64,000 nucleotides of DNA from Ceratotherium simum simum (GCF_000283155.1 NW_004454195.1:4164569-4228568); one strand, 5' to 3'; counted from the stretch's first letter, positions 36,061 through 48,371 are shown. Notes: a model not told the origin generated them from the sequence alone. Translations and numbers: made by a program.

Positions 36061-36634
36061 TTCCAAGAGAGCAGATAATCTGGACATAAATGTTGATGGC
36101 TTAGAAAACCCATGCCACTAGCCACTCAAATGGCATTGCAATTATGCATATATGGTTTTCAGAACTAAATAACAGACCGACAGTAAAATGACTCAAGACA
36201 CTTAATAATTGGGCATATTTTTATTCTCTAGAAAATCTTTTGACTTAGTTTAGAAATTATCAAAAAGACACAATCAACTGAGGTCTACAAATCAACATCT
36301 CAAAGGATTCCTTTGTCGATTCCTTAAGAATGACTTAATATACATGGAATTAATGCATGATCTTTAAAAAAGTGAGTAGCATTGGGATTTCCAAACCTTC
36401 TGTAATCATGAAATCCATTTCTTACTCTCTATTCTGCACGTCAAAATTTGTAACTTTAGATATATTTATGTAGTACAAGCATACCTCAGAGATATTTCAG
36501 ATTCAGTTCCAGGCCACCACAATAGAGCAAATGTTGCATTAAATCGAGAAACATGAATTTTTTGGTCTCCCAGTGCATATAAAAGCTATGTTTACACTAT
36601 ACTGTAGTTTGTTACGTGTGCAATAGCAATATGT

Positions 36635-38834
36635 CTAAAAAAACAGTGTACATACTTTAATTAAAAAATACTTTACTGCTAAAAAATACTGACCATCATT
36701 TGAGCCTTCAGTGAGTGATAATCTTTTTGCTGGTGGAGGGTCTTGCTGCCATGTTGATGGCTGCTGACTGATCAGGGTGGTAGTTGCTGAAGGATGGGGT
36801 GGCTGCAACCATTTCTTAAATAAGAAAACAACAAAGTCTGCCACGTCAATTGACTCTTCCTTTAAGGAACAATTTCCCTGCAGCATGCGATGCCGTTTGA
36901 TAGCATTTTACCCACAGCGGAACTTCTTTCAAAATTGAAGTCACTCCTCTCAAACCCTGCTGCTGCTTTATCACCTAAGTTGATATAATATTCTAAATCC
37001 TTTCAACCATCTTCACAACATCTTCACCAGATTCCATCTCAAGAAACCACTCTCTTTGTTCATCCATAAGAAGCAACTCCTCATCCATTGAAGTTTTATC
37101 ACGAGACTAGCAATTCAGTCACATCTTCAGGCTCCACTTCTAATTCTAGTTCTCTCACTATTTCCACCACATCTGCAGTTACTTCGCCGACTGAAGCCTT
37201 GAACCTCTCAAAGCCATCCATGAGAGTTGGAATCAACTTCTTCCAAACCCCTGTTAATGTTGATATTTTTACCCTTCCCATGAATCATGAATGTTCTTAA
37301 TGGCATCTAGAATGGTGAGTCCTTTCCAGAAGGTTTTCAATTTACTTTGCCCAGATCCATCAGAGGAATCACTGTCTATGGCAGCTTTCACCTTACGAAC
37401 TGTATTTCTCAAATAATAAGACTTGAAAATCCAAATTACTCCTTGATCCATGGGCTGCAGAATGAATGCTCCGTTAGCAGGCATGAAAACAACATTAATC
37501 TCGTTGTACATCTCCATCAGAGCTCTTGGGTGAGCAGGTGCCTTGTGAAGGAGCAGTAATATTTTGAAAGGAATCTTTTTCTGAGCAGAAGGTCTCAACA
37601 GCAGGCTTAAACTATTCAGTAAACCATGTTGTAAACAGATGTGCTGTCATCTAGGCTTTGTTGTTCCATTTATAGAGCACAGGCAGAATTAACATAATTA
37701 ACATAATTCTTAAGGGCCCTAGGATTTTCAGAACAGTAAATGAGCATTGGCTTCAACTTAAAGTTACCAGCTGCACTAGCCTTTAACAAAAGAGTCAGCC
37801 TGTCCTTTGAAGCTTAGAAGCCAGGCATTAACTTCTCCTCTCTAGCTATGAAAGTCCTAGATGGCATCTTCTTCCAACAGAAGGCTATTTTGCCTACACT
37901 GAAAATCTGTTGTTTAGTGTAGCCACCTTCACTAACTATCTTAGCTAGATCTTCTGGAGAACTTGCTGCAGCTTCTCCATCAGCACTTGCTGCTTCATCT
38001 TGCACTTTTATGTTATGGAGGCGGCTTCTTTCCTTAAACCTCATATGCCAACCTCTGCTAGTTTCACACTTTTCTTCTGCAGCTTCCTCACTTCTCTCAA
38101 CCTTCACAGAGTTGAAGAGAGTTAGGGCCTTGCTCTGGATTAGGCTTTGGCTTAAGGGGATGTTGTGGCTGGTTTGATCTTTTATCCAGACCACTAAAAC
38201 TTTCTCCATATCAGCAATAAGGCTGTTTCACTTTCTCATCATTTGCATGTTCTCTGGAGTAGCACTTTTTTTTTTGAGGAAGATTGGCCCTATGCTAACA
38301 TCTGTTGCCAATCTTCCTCTTTTTCTTTTTTCTCCCAAAGCCCCGGTACATAGTTGTAGAGTTGTAGCTCTTCTATGTGGAACACTGCCTCAGCACGGCT
38401 TGATAAGCAGTGAGAAGGTCCGCACCCAGGATCCAAACCAGCGAACCCGGGGCCACTGAGGCGGAACTCGCGAACTTAACCGCTGCACCACCAGGCCCAC
38501 GCCCGCCCCAGAGTAGCACTTTTAATTTCCTTCAAGAACTTCTCCTTTGCATTCACACCTTGGTTAACTGTTTGGCACAGGAGGCCTACCTTTTGTCCTA
38601 TCTCCACTTTGAACATGACTTCCTCACTAAGCTTAATCATTTCTAGTTTTGATTTAAAGTGAGAGACATGCGACTCTTCCTTTCACTTGAAAACTTAGAG
38701 GTCATTGTAGGGTTATTAATCGGCGTAATGTCAATACTGTTGTGTCTCAGGGAATAAGAAGGCCCGAGGAGAGGGGAAGAGAGAGGGAAATGGCTGGTTG
38801 GTGGAGCAGTCAGAACACGCACAACATTTATCAA
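36635..38834 (-). pseudogene. Tigger1 transposase, dead
   Basis: The pogo/CENP-B-like transposase can be followed in pieces: 38643-38834 (start region), the helix-turn-helix area beyond it to 38520 split by the ERE, 37814-38209 (131 codons, including the CENP-B-type DNA-binding part and the first catalytic block), 37269-37598 (second and third catalytic blocks), 37099-37281 and 36635-36886 (C-terminal region ending near a Lys-Arg tract). Frameshifts and stops separate the pieces. In the first catalytic block the expected Asp codon is Gly at 37892-37894. In the second it is His at 37545-37547. The third Asp (in MDQGV) is kept. A small tandem duplication of attaacata sits at 37688-37705. The protein cannot work. 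Confidence 0.9.
38270..38510 (-). mobile_element. ERE SINE inside Tigger1
   Basis: On the minus strand it reads from ggcgggcgtgggcctggtgg through gcagcggttaagttcgcgag, then the box B words, to gccaatcttcctcaaaa. It is bounded by a perfect 13-base duplication, gagtagcactttt, at 38257-38269 and 38511-38523. Removing it and one copy restores Tigger1 order, so this SINE postdates the DNA transposon. Confidence 0.95.
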
Positions 38835-39117
38835 TTAAATTCGAACTCTTATATGGGCACGGTTCGTGGCGCCCCCAAACAATTACAATGGTAACATCAA
38901 AGATCACTGATCACAGATCATCACAACAAATATAATAATAATGAAAAAGTTTGAAATATTGCAAAATTACCAAAATGTGACACAGAGACACGAAGTGAGC
39001 AAATGCTGTTGGAAAAATGGCACCGATAGACTTGCTCTACAGATGGTTGCCACAAACCTTCAATTTGTAAAAAACGAAGTACTTATCTGTGAAGTGCGAT
39101 AAAATGAGGTATGCCTG

Positions 39118-39584
39118 TATATACCCAAGTCTTATTTCATTTCCTCTCCAGGATATCCATGTGGCTCTCCCCTTTTCAGGGAACCTTAGACGACACTAGC
39201 CTATCTAAACACCATAGCAACTATACAGCATAACATCGCTATGGAGGAAACAAGTTCATACCTAGGAGGATCCAATTTTGGCAAATTAAACCAAGAAAGC
39301 TCACAGAAGTCTGAAGGTGCAGAGTATTCCCAAAGAATTCCAGACTTCAAAGTAACTGGATAATATACCTGGGGAGAATACAATACATATTTACCAGTAT
39401 GACATCTGAAAAGCCAGCCTAAAAGGAAATACTACGTTTTCTTAACCAGGCGAAAAGAACAATATATCATTGAATACAGGGTGGCTGAAACACTATAAAA
39501 GCAGTTCATTATGTAATTCCAGAATTAGAATTACTGTTCTGTGGCTTAGATTAGGGAGCATCCACACTTGTCCTTGGGAAGGAG
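39118..39584. other. Single-copy DNA
   Basis: No gene or repeat recognised. Confidence 0.4.
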
Positions 39585-39835
39585 CAAAGTAGATTGATTA
39601 AAAGCCCTGGAGCAAGCTGTCTAGGCTCAAATCCCAGCTCCATTTCTTCCTAGGTAACCGACGGGGGGCAAATGTCTTCTCTGAGCTTCACTCACTTTCC
39701 TCCTCTGACAAATGAGGATGAAATAACATCTACTCCACTGGGTTGTGAAGTTTCAATGAGATAACATCCATGACACTCTTACAACATTGCTTAGTTGTAA
39801 GAAAGCACACAACTCATATTAACACTGTCACATCC
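39585..39835 (+). mobile_element. MIR SINE
   Basis: MIR order is well kept: gctgtctaggctcaaatccc, agctccatttcttcctaggt, cttcactcactttcctcctc, tgacaaatgaggatgaaata, ctccactgggttgtgaag, tttcaatgagataacatcca. Confidence 0.82.
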
Positions 39836-42800
39836 CTGTGATCTAAGTAAACGACTTATCCTGAAGGCTGGTAGTGCAGTTACTAAATTAGCACACACAT
39901 AAACCTGCATCCTGCTCCCTTTAAGGCTAGTCTGTGCTGTAGTGTGGATTACTTATTGCAAGAGGGACAGCAAAGGCTTGCTGTGGGAACTCATTAGTAA
40001 TAAATATCTGCAGTCCCTAAGTCCTACCCACCTCTTTTGGGGAGCGAGAATTACAACTTTAGGCAAACAACAACCATCACTGGGAAATCCGTTAAGCAAT
40101 CTAAATTATAGTTCTGATATTGGCATATCTGTTGCCATTTGTGTTACACTGTCACTCATTTACACATATTTACCACGTTTTTACCTGCACGTGGTTTTAG
40201 CACCATATACAACATGAACAGGTCATTCTCTGTAGAATCACTTTCAACATGAAAGGTAAACATTGTTCTCTCTTTCCTTGATGGAAGGAAAAAGTCACAA
40301 AGGAAAAATCTAGGCCTTAATGGTTCTTTCATTTCATTTAACACATTAATAAATGCTTTATGGAAAAAAGAGGGAGCATACATTTTCATCTTATTATAGC
40401 TGAGACACTCAACAATACATTCAGAAGTTCTTTCATTATCAAATAAATGTAAATTAGTTTAACAAAGTCTTAAGAGGTGTCATTTGAGGTAAGATCTGAA
40501 ACTCAAATCTCCTTGGTAATATTTCCAGTTATTCTTTATTTGTTCTTTCTTTCCCATCTCTATTTCTTAATCTTTTCCTATATCTCACACTCAACATCCT
40601 TTTAATTTTTATCTTTGGATCTCATCCTTCTTTCAGGTCTTCTAAGATATCTTTTTACCTTTTCATTAAGTGACTTAATTTTGTTGCAGTCAATTTCACA
40701 TACAAATTTTCAGTATTGTTACTCACTTTCTAAAAGTCAAGTCTCATTTCTCCCTTTCCTTCCCACCCTGCTAATTTCCTTTGAGAAAGACTGCTTTTTG
40801 GTGTTTGATGCTGATATAAAGTAGAAGTGACAGAGCGTAAGCTGCGAACTAAATCCAGCTTCAAATCAGCTTGAAGTCAACACTCTCCATGAGAACGTGG
40901 TTTCTTTCTTCTCTGAAGATGGAAAGACTTGACTTCCACTCACTGTACTTCCCCCCTCCACAGGGTACAGGAACAAAACAGATTAAATGGTAAACACACA
41001 AAATGAAACAGTCTTGTGTTACAGCATATATTGGAAAGTTTCTCATTCTATACGTAATATATAAAACATATAAGCTTCTCATTATATACGCAATGTTATA
41101 TGTAATGAAATATAGATAAACATTTATAAACATATAAAAACAAGGAATTTTACATCTTCTCCAATGAAATCTAGTGGTAATTCTATTATTTAATAAAAAG
41201 ATTCGAAAATTTTACTTTGGTCTGATTAGCAAATTCTTAGTATTATAAAAATGCCTGAGTTTTGCTGGATATGTGCTTGGCTCGTTACACTAGCATGCCA
41301 AAAGGCCCAGAAATCATAAAATCCCATGTTTTGTTTCGTGCTGTCATTGTTACTTCTATGTAGTAATATTTCATAGAGATAATCAGCAATATGTTAGCTT
41401 TCCAACCTATGTTTATTTTAAAAAGACTTTGGTATTTTAATTTAGACTTAGTGTCATACTTCTATTAAATTAAAAGCAAGTATAAGGTCATTTAGCTCAA
41501 GTCCCTCTCCTGCAAATATGTGTTAATTACAGGAGAATCTGGGACACAACTCCCTTTCTAGGAATTTGATATCAGGCGGGTTCATCTTTGAATCCATCTA
41601 AAAATGGGATTAGTTAGTGAAGAACTACAAAGGACATAAAAATAAAGTAATCTTATCTCGACAGCAGTTTAAACACAGGAATTCAGCATTAGCATGAGGC
41701 TCCAGCAAATATATGGGAAACGGGAGGCAGTCCTCTCTGGTTATCTGCTTACCCTTCTGCCTTCTTAACTGTTGCTGACTCCATTTGCTCGCTGTGCAAG
41801 CCTAAGACCCCACATTTGGCCTGGGGACCCGCCAGTAGCTAAATGGAAAGGGTCTGACACACTTCACCTTTCTTTATAGAGGTCACTGACCTCAATTTTC
41901 ATAATGAATCACTTTAGAAATGCATTTGTTTTTGAAATAATCCAGAAGAGAGATGTCAGATTTTGCTGGGATAGTTCTTCCGTTATTTAATAACTCACCC
42001 AGGGTGCCAGTTGTAAGTCAAAATACAAAGCTGATCAAGTTTTGGGGGGACTTTCTGAAATCCTTTTCTAGTTCCCCCGTATTCATCCAGAACACCTACA
42101 AAACCACCTATCAAATCCTTTTCATCCCCAAATACCTAGTTTCCCATCCTAACCGCCCCCTCCCCTTCCACGCCCCGATCCCTCATTACAGCCTTCATCC
42201 CATCCTGACTTTCTCTGCTACACACCAGACGGTGTGTAGCATTTCTTTTTAAATTTAAGCATTTCTTAAATTTGAGTAATCTACAAAGGTTGACTCATAC
42301 TCCCAGTATTGACCTAAATTATTTTATTAGATTTTCAAAATATGTACACAAACACAACTACGAATAAACTCCTTAAGCTTGCAACTCCTATACAACTATA
42401 AAACTGAAATTTATAAGAAAAATTCATGAAAAGCTATAAAACCAACATGATTTAACTTAACGGTATTAATTGAATGTGACAGATGAAGCTTGCTACAACT
42501 AATTTGTCACTTGCAGCCTGACTATGGCACGGATGCTACAGCCAAGATTCTTTTGAGCTAAGAGTGCTTATGTTACTCTGGACAGCAATATGGCTCAATT
42601 CTCCCACCACTTTTTCTATTAGACCTATATCAGCAAAGGATGTCATCCAGCCTAAACTTGGTAGAAGCTCATCACTTATAAATCAATCATTAGCCAGAAA
42701 CAAAGACTATGACTTAGGGGCAGACACAAATGTAAACACAGGTGCTGAAGTTTCATGGGATAACCTTGTCATAACATTACCATTCAGATGATTCAGAATG

Positions 42801-43784
42801 TGTTTAGATCAGTTTATTATTATTATCAAAATGAAAACACAAAGTTAAGATGGTCTCATAGAGAAGTGAAGTCCCTGAGAGTATATGCTCTGGACAGAGG
42901 ACTACAGAGCCCAACTGATGGACACCTCTCCAGATACACCCCTCCAGCCTTACTCTCAGTCCAGCTACCATATGGAAAAGCAATACAATGAGTCAATCCC
43001 TCACGTGGTGCAGTCTTACTTTCCAAGAATATTCATCATTTAAAAATAAACTCTTGGAAGGGGCCACAAAGTCTTTAATCTAAAGAGTAAGTTTTTAACC
43101 CTAGAATCCCAGGCATGATGGGAGAAGAGAGAGAGAATACAAGCCAGCCAGCAAGAAGAGGAAAGAGTGAGAGAAGGAGAGCAAGAGTGAGATTTATATA
43201 GGGGGAGGGTTTTTAGGGAGAAATTGTTTAATTCCCATTGCTCTCTAGTAACAGCACACTCCACCTGGACTTCTTTTCATTCTTCATTCAATAGTGTTTG
43301 ACAATTTGACCACAGCAAATAACAATTTATATTTGCCTGATGTTAAGTATATACATATGTGCACATGCACACACATACCCTGTGTGCCACTGAGGTCCAC
43401 AACTTAGGTCTAAGGGGCTCAAAAGCACCAGCTCCTCCCTTCTCTTCCTTTCCCTGACTTCCTCTGGAAAAAGTACAGATGTGGTACGGAAGGCAGAAGT
43501 AGCCCTGGAATGAGAAATTTCTCTCTCATTATCTGTTGCTGCTGCTACCCAAACCCTCAAGACAGAGAACAGTGTTGGAGCTGGAGGCAGAACAGTGACG
43601 TGTCTGTCCCCAAGAGGAAACTCACAATCTCGCTCCAAAATGTTTTAACCTCAGGCCAGCGGGAAACAGCTATATTCTCAACACGTTTAACTCACCACCC
43701 TTTTCCTAAGATCTATTACGTGAGATTTCTTTTGGAGCCTATACCATTCAAGAAAACTAAACTGCAATGAAATAATCAGAATAA
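39836..43784. other. Single-copy DNA, about 4 kb
   Basis: No transposable element, exon or RNA gene recognised. A GA-rich patch lies at 43118-43215. An imperfect local duplication of ttctcattatata-type text lies at 41039-41105. Frames of up to 103 codons occur on both strands and lack domains. Confidence 0.45.
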
Positions 43785-43965
43785 ATGATAGTACTAGTAA
43801 TAATAACAGCTAACATGAATTGTGCCAGGCACGTGTTATGAGAGCTTTACCTAGATTTTCTCATTTAGTCTCACAAATTTGAGATATGTAAAATTACCAC
43901 CAGTGATAGTGCTGTTCCATTTTAAATATTTACACAAAGTGACTCCCAAGTTTAAACATTAAAAC
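43785..43965 (-). mobile_element. MIR SINE
   Basis: Reverse MIR 3' part: tgccaggcacgtgttatgag, agctttacctagattttctc, atttagtctcacaaatttga, with the older gaggaaactgag part mostly lost. Confidence 0.65.
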
Positions 43966-44129
43966 TGGAGTCCTGAAAATGTTATTAGCATTCTCTGACA
44001 CAGAAGGACAACATTTTGGCTTAATATGATATTACTACTTATTCATTTATAATTGACATAAAATATTGAATAGATATAAAAATATTTAAGAAATGTAAGA
44101 AAGAAGAAATATTTTTTAAATATGGACAC

Positions 44130-44535
44130 TGTATTACTCAGTTAGGGCTGCCATTACAAAGTACCACAGACTGGGTGTCAAACAACAGAATTTATTTTCT
44201 CACAGCTCTGGAGGCTAGAAGTTCAAGATCAAGGTATTGGCAGGTTTGGTTTCTTTCAAAGTTTCTCTCCTTGACTTGCAGACAGCCACACTCTTGCTGC
44301 CTCTTTCCTATGGTGACTCCTCCATGATTTGTTTCCCTGTTATCTTTTTCGTGTGTCCAAATTCTTCTTCTCAGAAGGACATGAGTCAGATTGGATTAGG
44401 GCCCACTCAAACAGCCTCATTTGAACTTAATTACCTCTTTAAAGACCTTATCTCCAAATAAGGTTACATTTTGAGGTACTATGAGTTGAGATTTCAACAT
44501 ATGAATTTGGGGGGAACATAATGTGACCCCCAATA
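44130..44535 (-). mobile_element. Solo LTR, MLT1-type
   Basis: Plus-strand reading is the reverse of this LTR class: actcagttagggctgccatt, acaaagtaccacagactggg, ttctcacagctctggaggct, agaagttcaagatcaaggta, ttggattagggcccactcaa, and tatgaatttggggggaacat. Candidate duplication gacac (44125-44129) and gacat (44536-44540). It has no internal genes. It is the same broad class as 28928-29355, in the other orientation. Confidence 0.78.
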
Positions 44536-44642
44536 GACATCCATATTCCATGTCAGTTAAAAAAACTGAACATTTGCAGCCCCTCTGTGGGTCCCTTCCG
44601 GATCACAACCCTCTTCCCCCTCAGGGGGCAACCATTCTTTTC

Positions 44643-44903
44643 TTTTCTTTTCTTTTCTTTTCTTTTGGTGAGGAAGATTAGCCCTGACCTAACATCTGTT
44701 GCCAATCCTCCTTCTTTTTGCTGAGGAAGGTTGGCCCTGGGCTAACATCCATGCCCATCCTCCCCTACTTTATATGTGGGATACCTGCCGCAGCATGGCT
44801 TGATGAGCAGTGCATAGGTTCATGCCTGGGATCCAAACCTGCAAACCCTGGGCTGCCAAAGAGGAGCGCACTAACTTAACCACTATGCCACCAGGCCGGC
44901 CCC
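44643..44903 (-). mobile_element. ERE SINE with duplicated 3' module and TTTTC tail
   Basis: Minus-strand reading starts ggggccggcctggtggcata and ends with two 3' modules (aggatgggcatggatgttag, then aggattggcaacagatgtta). The A tail has become a TTTTC repeat (44636-44666). The flanks cattctttt and cactctttt (from 44633 and 44904) differ by one base. Confidence 0.9.
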
Positions 44904-44939
44904 CACTCTTTTCACTTTTGTTTTGCATTTCTTAACAGT

Positions 44940-45245
44940 TTTACCAACTGTATTTGTACGTTCTTAAAACCTTACTTTTTTCTCGAACAGAACCATTTAA
45001 AGCAATAAATTTCCCTCAAAGTAGTGCTTTAGCTGCATCCCCCATAGACTCTGATATATTGGATATGCATTATTATCATTTCAAAATATGTTCTTTATTG
45101 ACCTGTGGGTTATTTAGAAGTGTGTTGTTCAATTTCCAGATGTGGGGGGATTTTCTAGATGGCTTTCTGTTATTAACTAATTTAATTTTGCTGTTGTCAG
45201 AGAACATACTGTATATGAATCAATCCCTTTTAAATTAAAGAGACT
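44940..45245 (-). mobile_element. L1 LINE fragment
   Basis: On the plus strand it reads aatttccctcaaagtagtgc, tttagctgcatcccccatag, tgggttatttagaagtgtgt, tgttcaatttccagatgtgg, ttttgctgttgtcagagaac. This is the antisense of an internal L1 segment, diverged and short. It has no 3' end of its own. Confidence 0.75.
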
Positions 45246-45751
45246 TCTTTGATGGCTCAACATATCATCTCACATTTGGAATTAAAATAATAAAGTTAAG
45301 AATAGCATAATTTAACACGGCTTCATTCACTGTGGCTAAATTGACTCAAAATATCAGTCAAGTATAGGATTGTTTACGTAAGTAGAAGCTAAAAACATTT
45401 CTTTTAATTAGGTGAAAGTCTGATTACTACTTGTGGAAAATGGACAAAATATACTTATTTTTAGGGACACAAGTATTCTTTTTTACCCAAAGTGTTGACT
45501 AAAAGAGGCTGAAAATAGTAATCACATATTAGAGTTACACTATTTTTAAAACATCCCATACAATTTCTAAACCAAATACAAATCACTTAGTCTACCTCTA
45601 GGAGTCAAGTACTAGGAGATATCAAGAGATGAACAAATTATCTTAAAACTTATCCTATAGCAAATTGAACTAAATTGGCGTTTGGAATTTCCTTAAGAAA
45701 TATCCAGAAAAAGAGACTGTCCAGCCTCAAGGTTTACACATAAAGGTTATA
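45246..45751. other. Single-copy AT-rich DNA
   Basis: No feature recognised before the TA at 45750-45751 used by the next transposon. Confidence 0.4.
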
Positions 45752-46294
45752 CAGTAGTACCCCTTTATCTACAGTTTTGCTTTCTGCAGTTTTGGACTGC
45801 AGTTGACCACGATCCAAAAACAGTAAATGGAAAATTCCAGAAATAAACAATTCACAAGCTTTAAATTGTGTGCCATTCTGAGTAGTGTAATGAAATCTTA
45901 CGCTGTCCTACTCCCATCCTGCCTAGGACATGAATCATCCCCTGGTCCAGCGTACCCACACTGTATACACTATCTGCCTATTAGTCACTTACTAACCATC
46001 TTGGTTATCAGACCGACCGACTGTTGCATTATCACAGGGCTTGTGTTCAAGTAACCCTTATTTTATGTAATAACAGTCAAAAAGTGCAAAAGTAGTGATG
46101 CTGGCAATTCGGATATGCTGAAGAGTAGTTATTGTTGTTAGTCTCTTACTGTGCCTAAGTTATAAATTAAACTTTATCATAGGCATGTACATATAAGAAG
46201 AAACAGTATATACACAATTCAGTACTGTCCACAGTTTCAGGCATCGACTGGGGGTCTTGGAATGTATCCCCCACAGATTGGGGTGGGACTACAG
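45752..46294 (+). mobile_element. Tigger-family DNA transposon, internally deleted
   Basis: Left end CAGTAGTACCCCTTTATCTA and right end TGGGGTGGGACTACAG form inverted termini flanked by TA (45750-45751 and 46295-46296). The 5' leader has aatggaaaattccagaaata, acaattcacaagctttaaat, ggacatgaatcatcccctgg. At 46066-46126 the text agtgcaaaagtagtgatgct with ggcaattcggatatgctgaa is the start of a pogo-type transposase, after which the reading jumps to the 3' end. It is a deletion derivative of an autonomous Tigger (of the Tigger2/3 kind; subfamily not certain). Total length 543 bp. Confidence 0.85.
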
Positions 46295-46295
46295 T

Positions 46296-47739
46296 ATACA
46301 ATAAAAACGTAAACCTCTTCTTCAAAGGTGTCCAAATATATTACAGGAGAAAAAAGCATACAAAACTACTTGTAAATTTCTAAAAATGATGGTAACTTAA
46401 AATAGCGAAAAGTTTTTAAAAATGCAAAAACAAACATTCTGTGCTTACTGTCTCACTTTAGGGAAAACCATTTAGTCATGTACAGTTCCCCCAAAGCTAT
46501 TTAAACATCAGGATTCAGAAGTAAACCTTATTTAGATGGGTTTCTAGTCAAGAACTTGACCTACATAAGTTATATAAATCAAAAAGTTAGGTAATATCCT
46601 CGAAGGAAGGAGCTAAAATGGTTTAAAATTTTTCAGCCTGGGGATAAAAATGAACTAGAAGAAACATAAATGTTTCCTAAATACTTTATATCACACAGCT
46701 AAGCAGAGGATTTAACATCTAATTTTTAAACTTCTTTAAAAGTGAATTTCCATAAGTACTATGGAAATAGCATGCTCTAATTTTAACCATAATCATGGTA
46801 ACTATGCACATTTTTGCAATCACCTTTTAAAATAAGACTCCACAGATGCAGCTTCTGGGGCTGTTGCATTTCAACATGCTATTAGTAACACTGTATGCAT
46901 AGAGCTGTTGATGTGACTGCCTGCACTGGTTCAAACATTCCTCTGGTGAGCCTGTGTTAATGAAAATTCTCCTTTCCAAAGATTCTTTTGGACCACTCTT
47001 ACAGAAACCTTTTATCAGAGCCAGCAAACAGCCCCATGCAGATCTGCAACCGTACATTTTTCAAGCATTACACTAGATTTTCTTATACAGTTCCCTATTA
47101 AAATGGTTTAAATTCCAAACCAACCCTTGGGAAACAGAGCCCACACTATCTTGAGCCTTTCTACAGCATCTGGCAATGGGAAAAAACAAAAGTAGTTTTC
47201 AACTCTTCTGTTGGGGAGGCAAATTAATCCTTACTATGGGAACAAGGGGCAAGCCTTTTGTTATCATCGACCCTGAAATGTTCTTATGACAATTTTGATT
47301 TTACAAAACTAGGTTTTGGCCTTAGCCTGTAGGTATTTCCCTATTGCATTCTGGATTAATCCACCTTTATAACTAATTCCTGTCAAAATGAGAAAGGAGA
47401 ATTAATTTCTTTCGGTGAGGTATCCTTATCAATGGAAACTTCTACGCACTGATTGATGGGGTGTTAGAGGAAAGGACCATTAATTGATTTGTAATAAATA
47501 AAGCAAAATCTCCACTTATGACCAGCAATTGATAAATGCACTTTTTTCATTAGTAAATTTCTTTAATCTAAAATTTATAAAGCAGTCCAACTCAACAACC
47601 ACTCCACTTATTAATCTAACACAGCTTTATTAAAGCAATTCCCACTGACATGGCCCAAGTTAAAGGTCACTCAGCATGGTCATCATAATATTAAATAAGT
47701 AAAAAAAATTTTAAAGTGAAATGGAAAATGTTATTTAAA
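46296..47739. other. Single-copy DNA
   Basis: No gene or transposon recognised. The minus frame at 46827-47057 (76 codons) is Cys-rich but has no known pattern. The bases around 47650-47670 include AAAGGTCA, the nuclear-receptor monomer word, which is short enough to be chance. Confidence 0.4.
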
Positions 47740-47970
47740 GTTATATTGTGGTGTAATGGAAAACCTGTGGCTCTGCAATCAGATGATCTAAATTCAAATT
47801 CTAGCTTGGCACCTATGAAGCATTTTACTTAAGTTGTCTAAGTCTCAGTTTTCTCATTTCTAAAATGTGCAAACCCCTATCTTGCAGAGTAATTGTACTA
47901 AGTGAGGTAATAAATGTAAAATGTCTGATATATAGCAGAGAATATAATAGTTAATTGCTAAATAGCCAGT
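47740..47970 (+). mobile_element. MIR SINE
   Basis: The MIR head is visible (gtggtgtaatggaaaacctg, tggctctgcaatcagatgat). The core reads gtctaagtctcagttttctc with atttctaaaatgtgc, and the tail taatgtaaaat-like text ends with tatagcagagaata. Confidence 0.8.
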
Positions 47971-48109
47971 TTTATTAGTATTATTGTTTAGAATACAACT
48001 TTAAGAGCAAATCATTTTATCATTTCTCCATGTCCATGTTAAACTCACTGGGCAAAGTAAAAATTTCATTTAATGGGGTCCTCCCAGGCTGTTCTTTAAA
48101 AAAAAATCC

Positions 48110-48367
48110 GGGGGCTGGCCCGGTGGTGTAGTGGTTAAGTTTGTGCACTCCACTTTGGCGGCCCGGGGTTCGCAGGTTCAGCTTCCGGGCATGGACCTAC
48201 GCACCGCTCATCAAACCATGCTGTGGCAGCATCCCACATACAAAACAGAGGAAGATGGGCACAGATGTTAGCCCAGGGCCAATCTTCCTCACCAAAAATA
48301 AGAGGATTGGCAATGGATGTTAGCTCATGGCCAATCTCCCTCACCAAAAAAAAAAAAAAAAAAAAAA
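48110..48367 (+). mobile_element. ERE SINE with duplicated 3' module, tandem member 1
   Basis: It runs from ggggctggcccggtggtgta, through gcccggggttcgcaggttca and ccatgctgtggcagcatccc. Two 3' modules follow (48248-48290 and 48301-48344) and an A tail of about 20 bases. The first module is an inverted repeat: GAGGAAGATGGGC at 48248-48260 pairs with GCCAATCTTCCTC at 48278-48290 except one base. Confidence 0.92.
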
Positions 48368-48371
48368 GCGA

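Larger units (their letters stand above)
36476..39117 (-). mobile_element. Tigger1 (TcMar-Tigger) DNA transposon, nearly end to end
   Basis: Left end CAAGCATACCTCAGAG and right end AAAATGAGGTATGCCTG are the inverted terminal repeats of Tigger1. TA duplications flank them at 36474-36475 and 39118-39119. Orientation by transposase is minus. The interior follows the Tigger1 order from 5' leader (38840-39117) through transposase to the 3' end. An ERE of about 240 bp interrupts it at 38270-38510. Without the ERE the element is about 2.4 kb, nearly full length for an autonomous Tigger1. Inactivating changes are described under the transposase. Confidence 0.93.

Noticed and set aside
44636..44666. 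Independent TTTTC satellite
   Set aside because: It is the expanded A tail of the minus-strand ERE next to it.
46827..47057. Cys-rich 76-codon minus-strand frame
   Set aside because: Cysteine spacing matches no pattern I know, there is no signal peptide, and a frame of this length is expected by chance.
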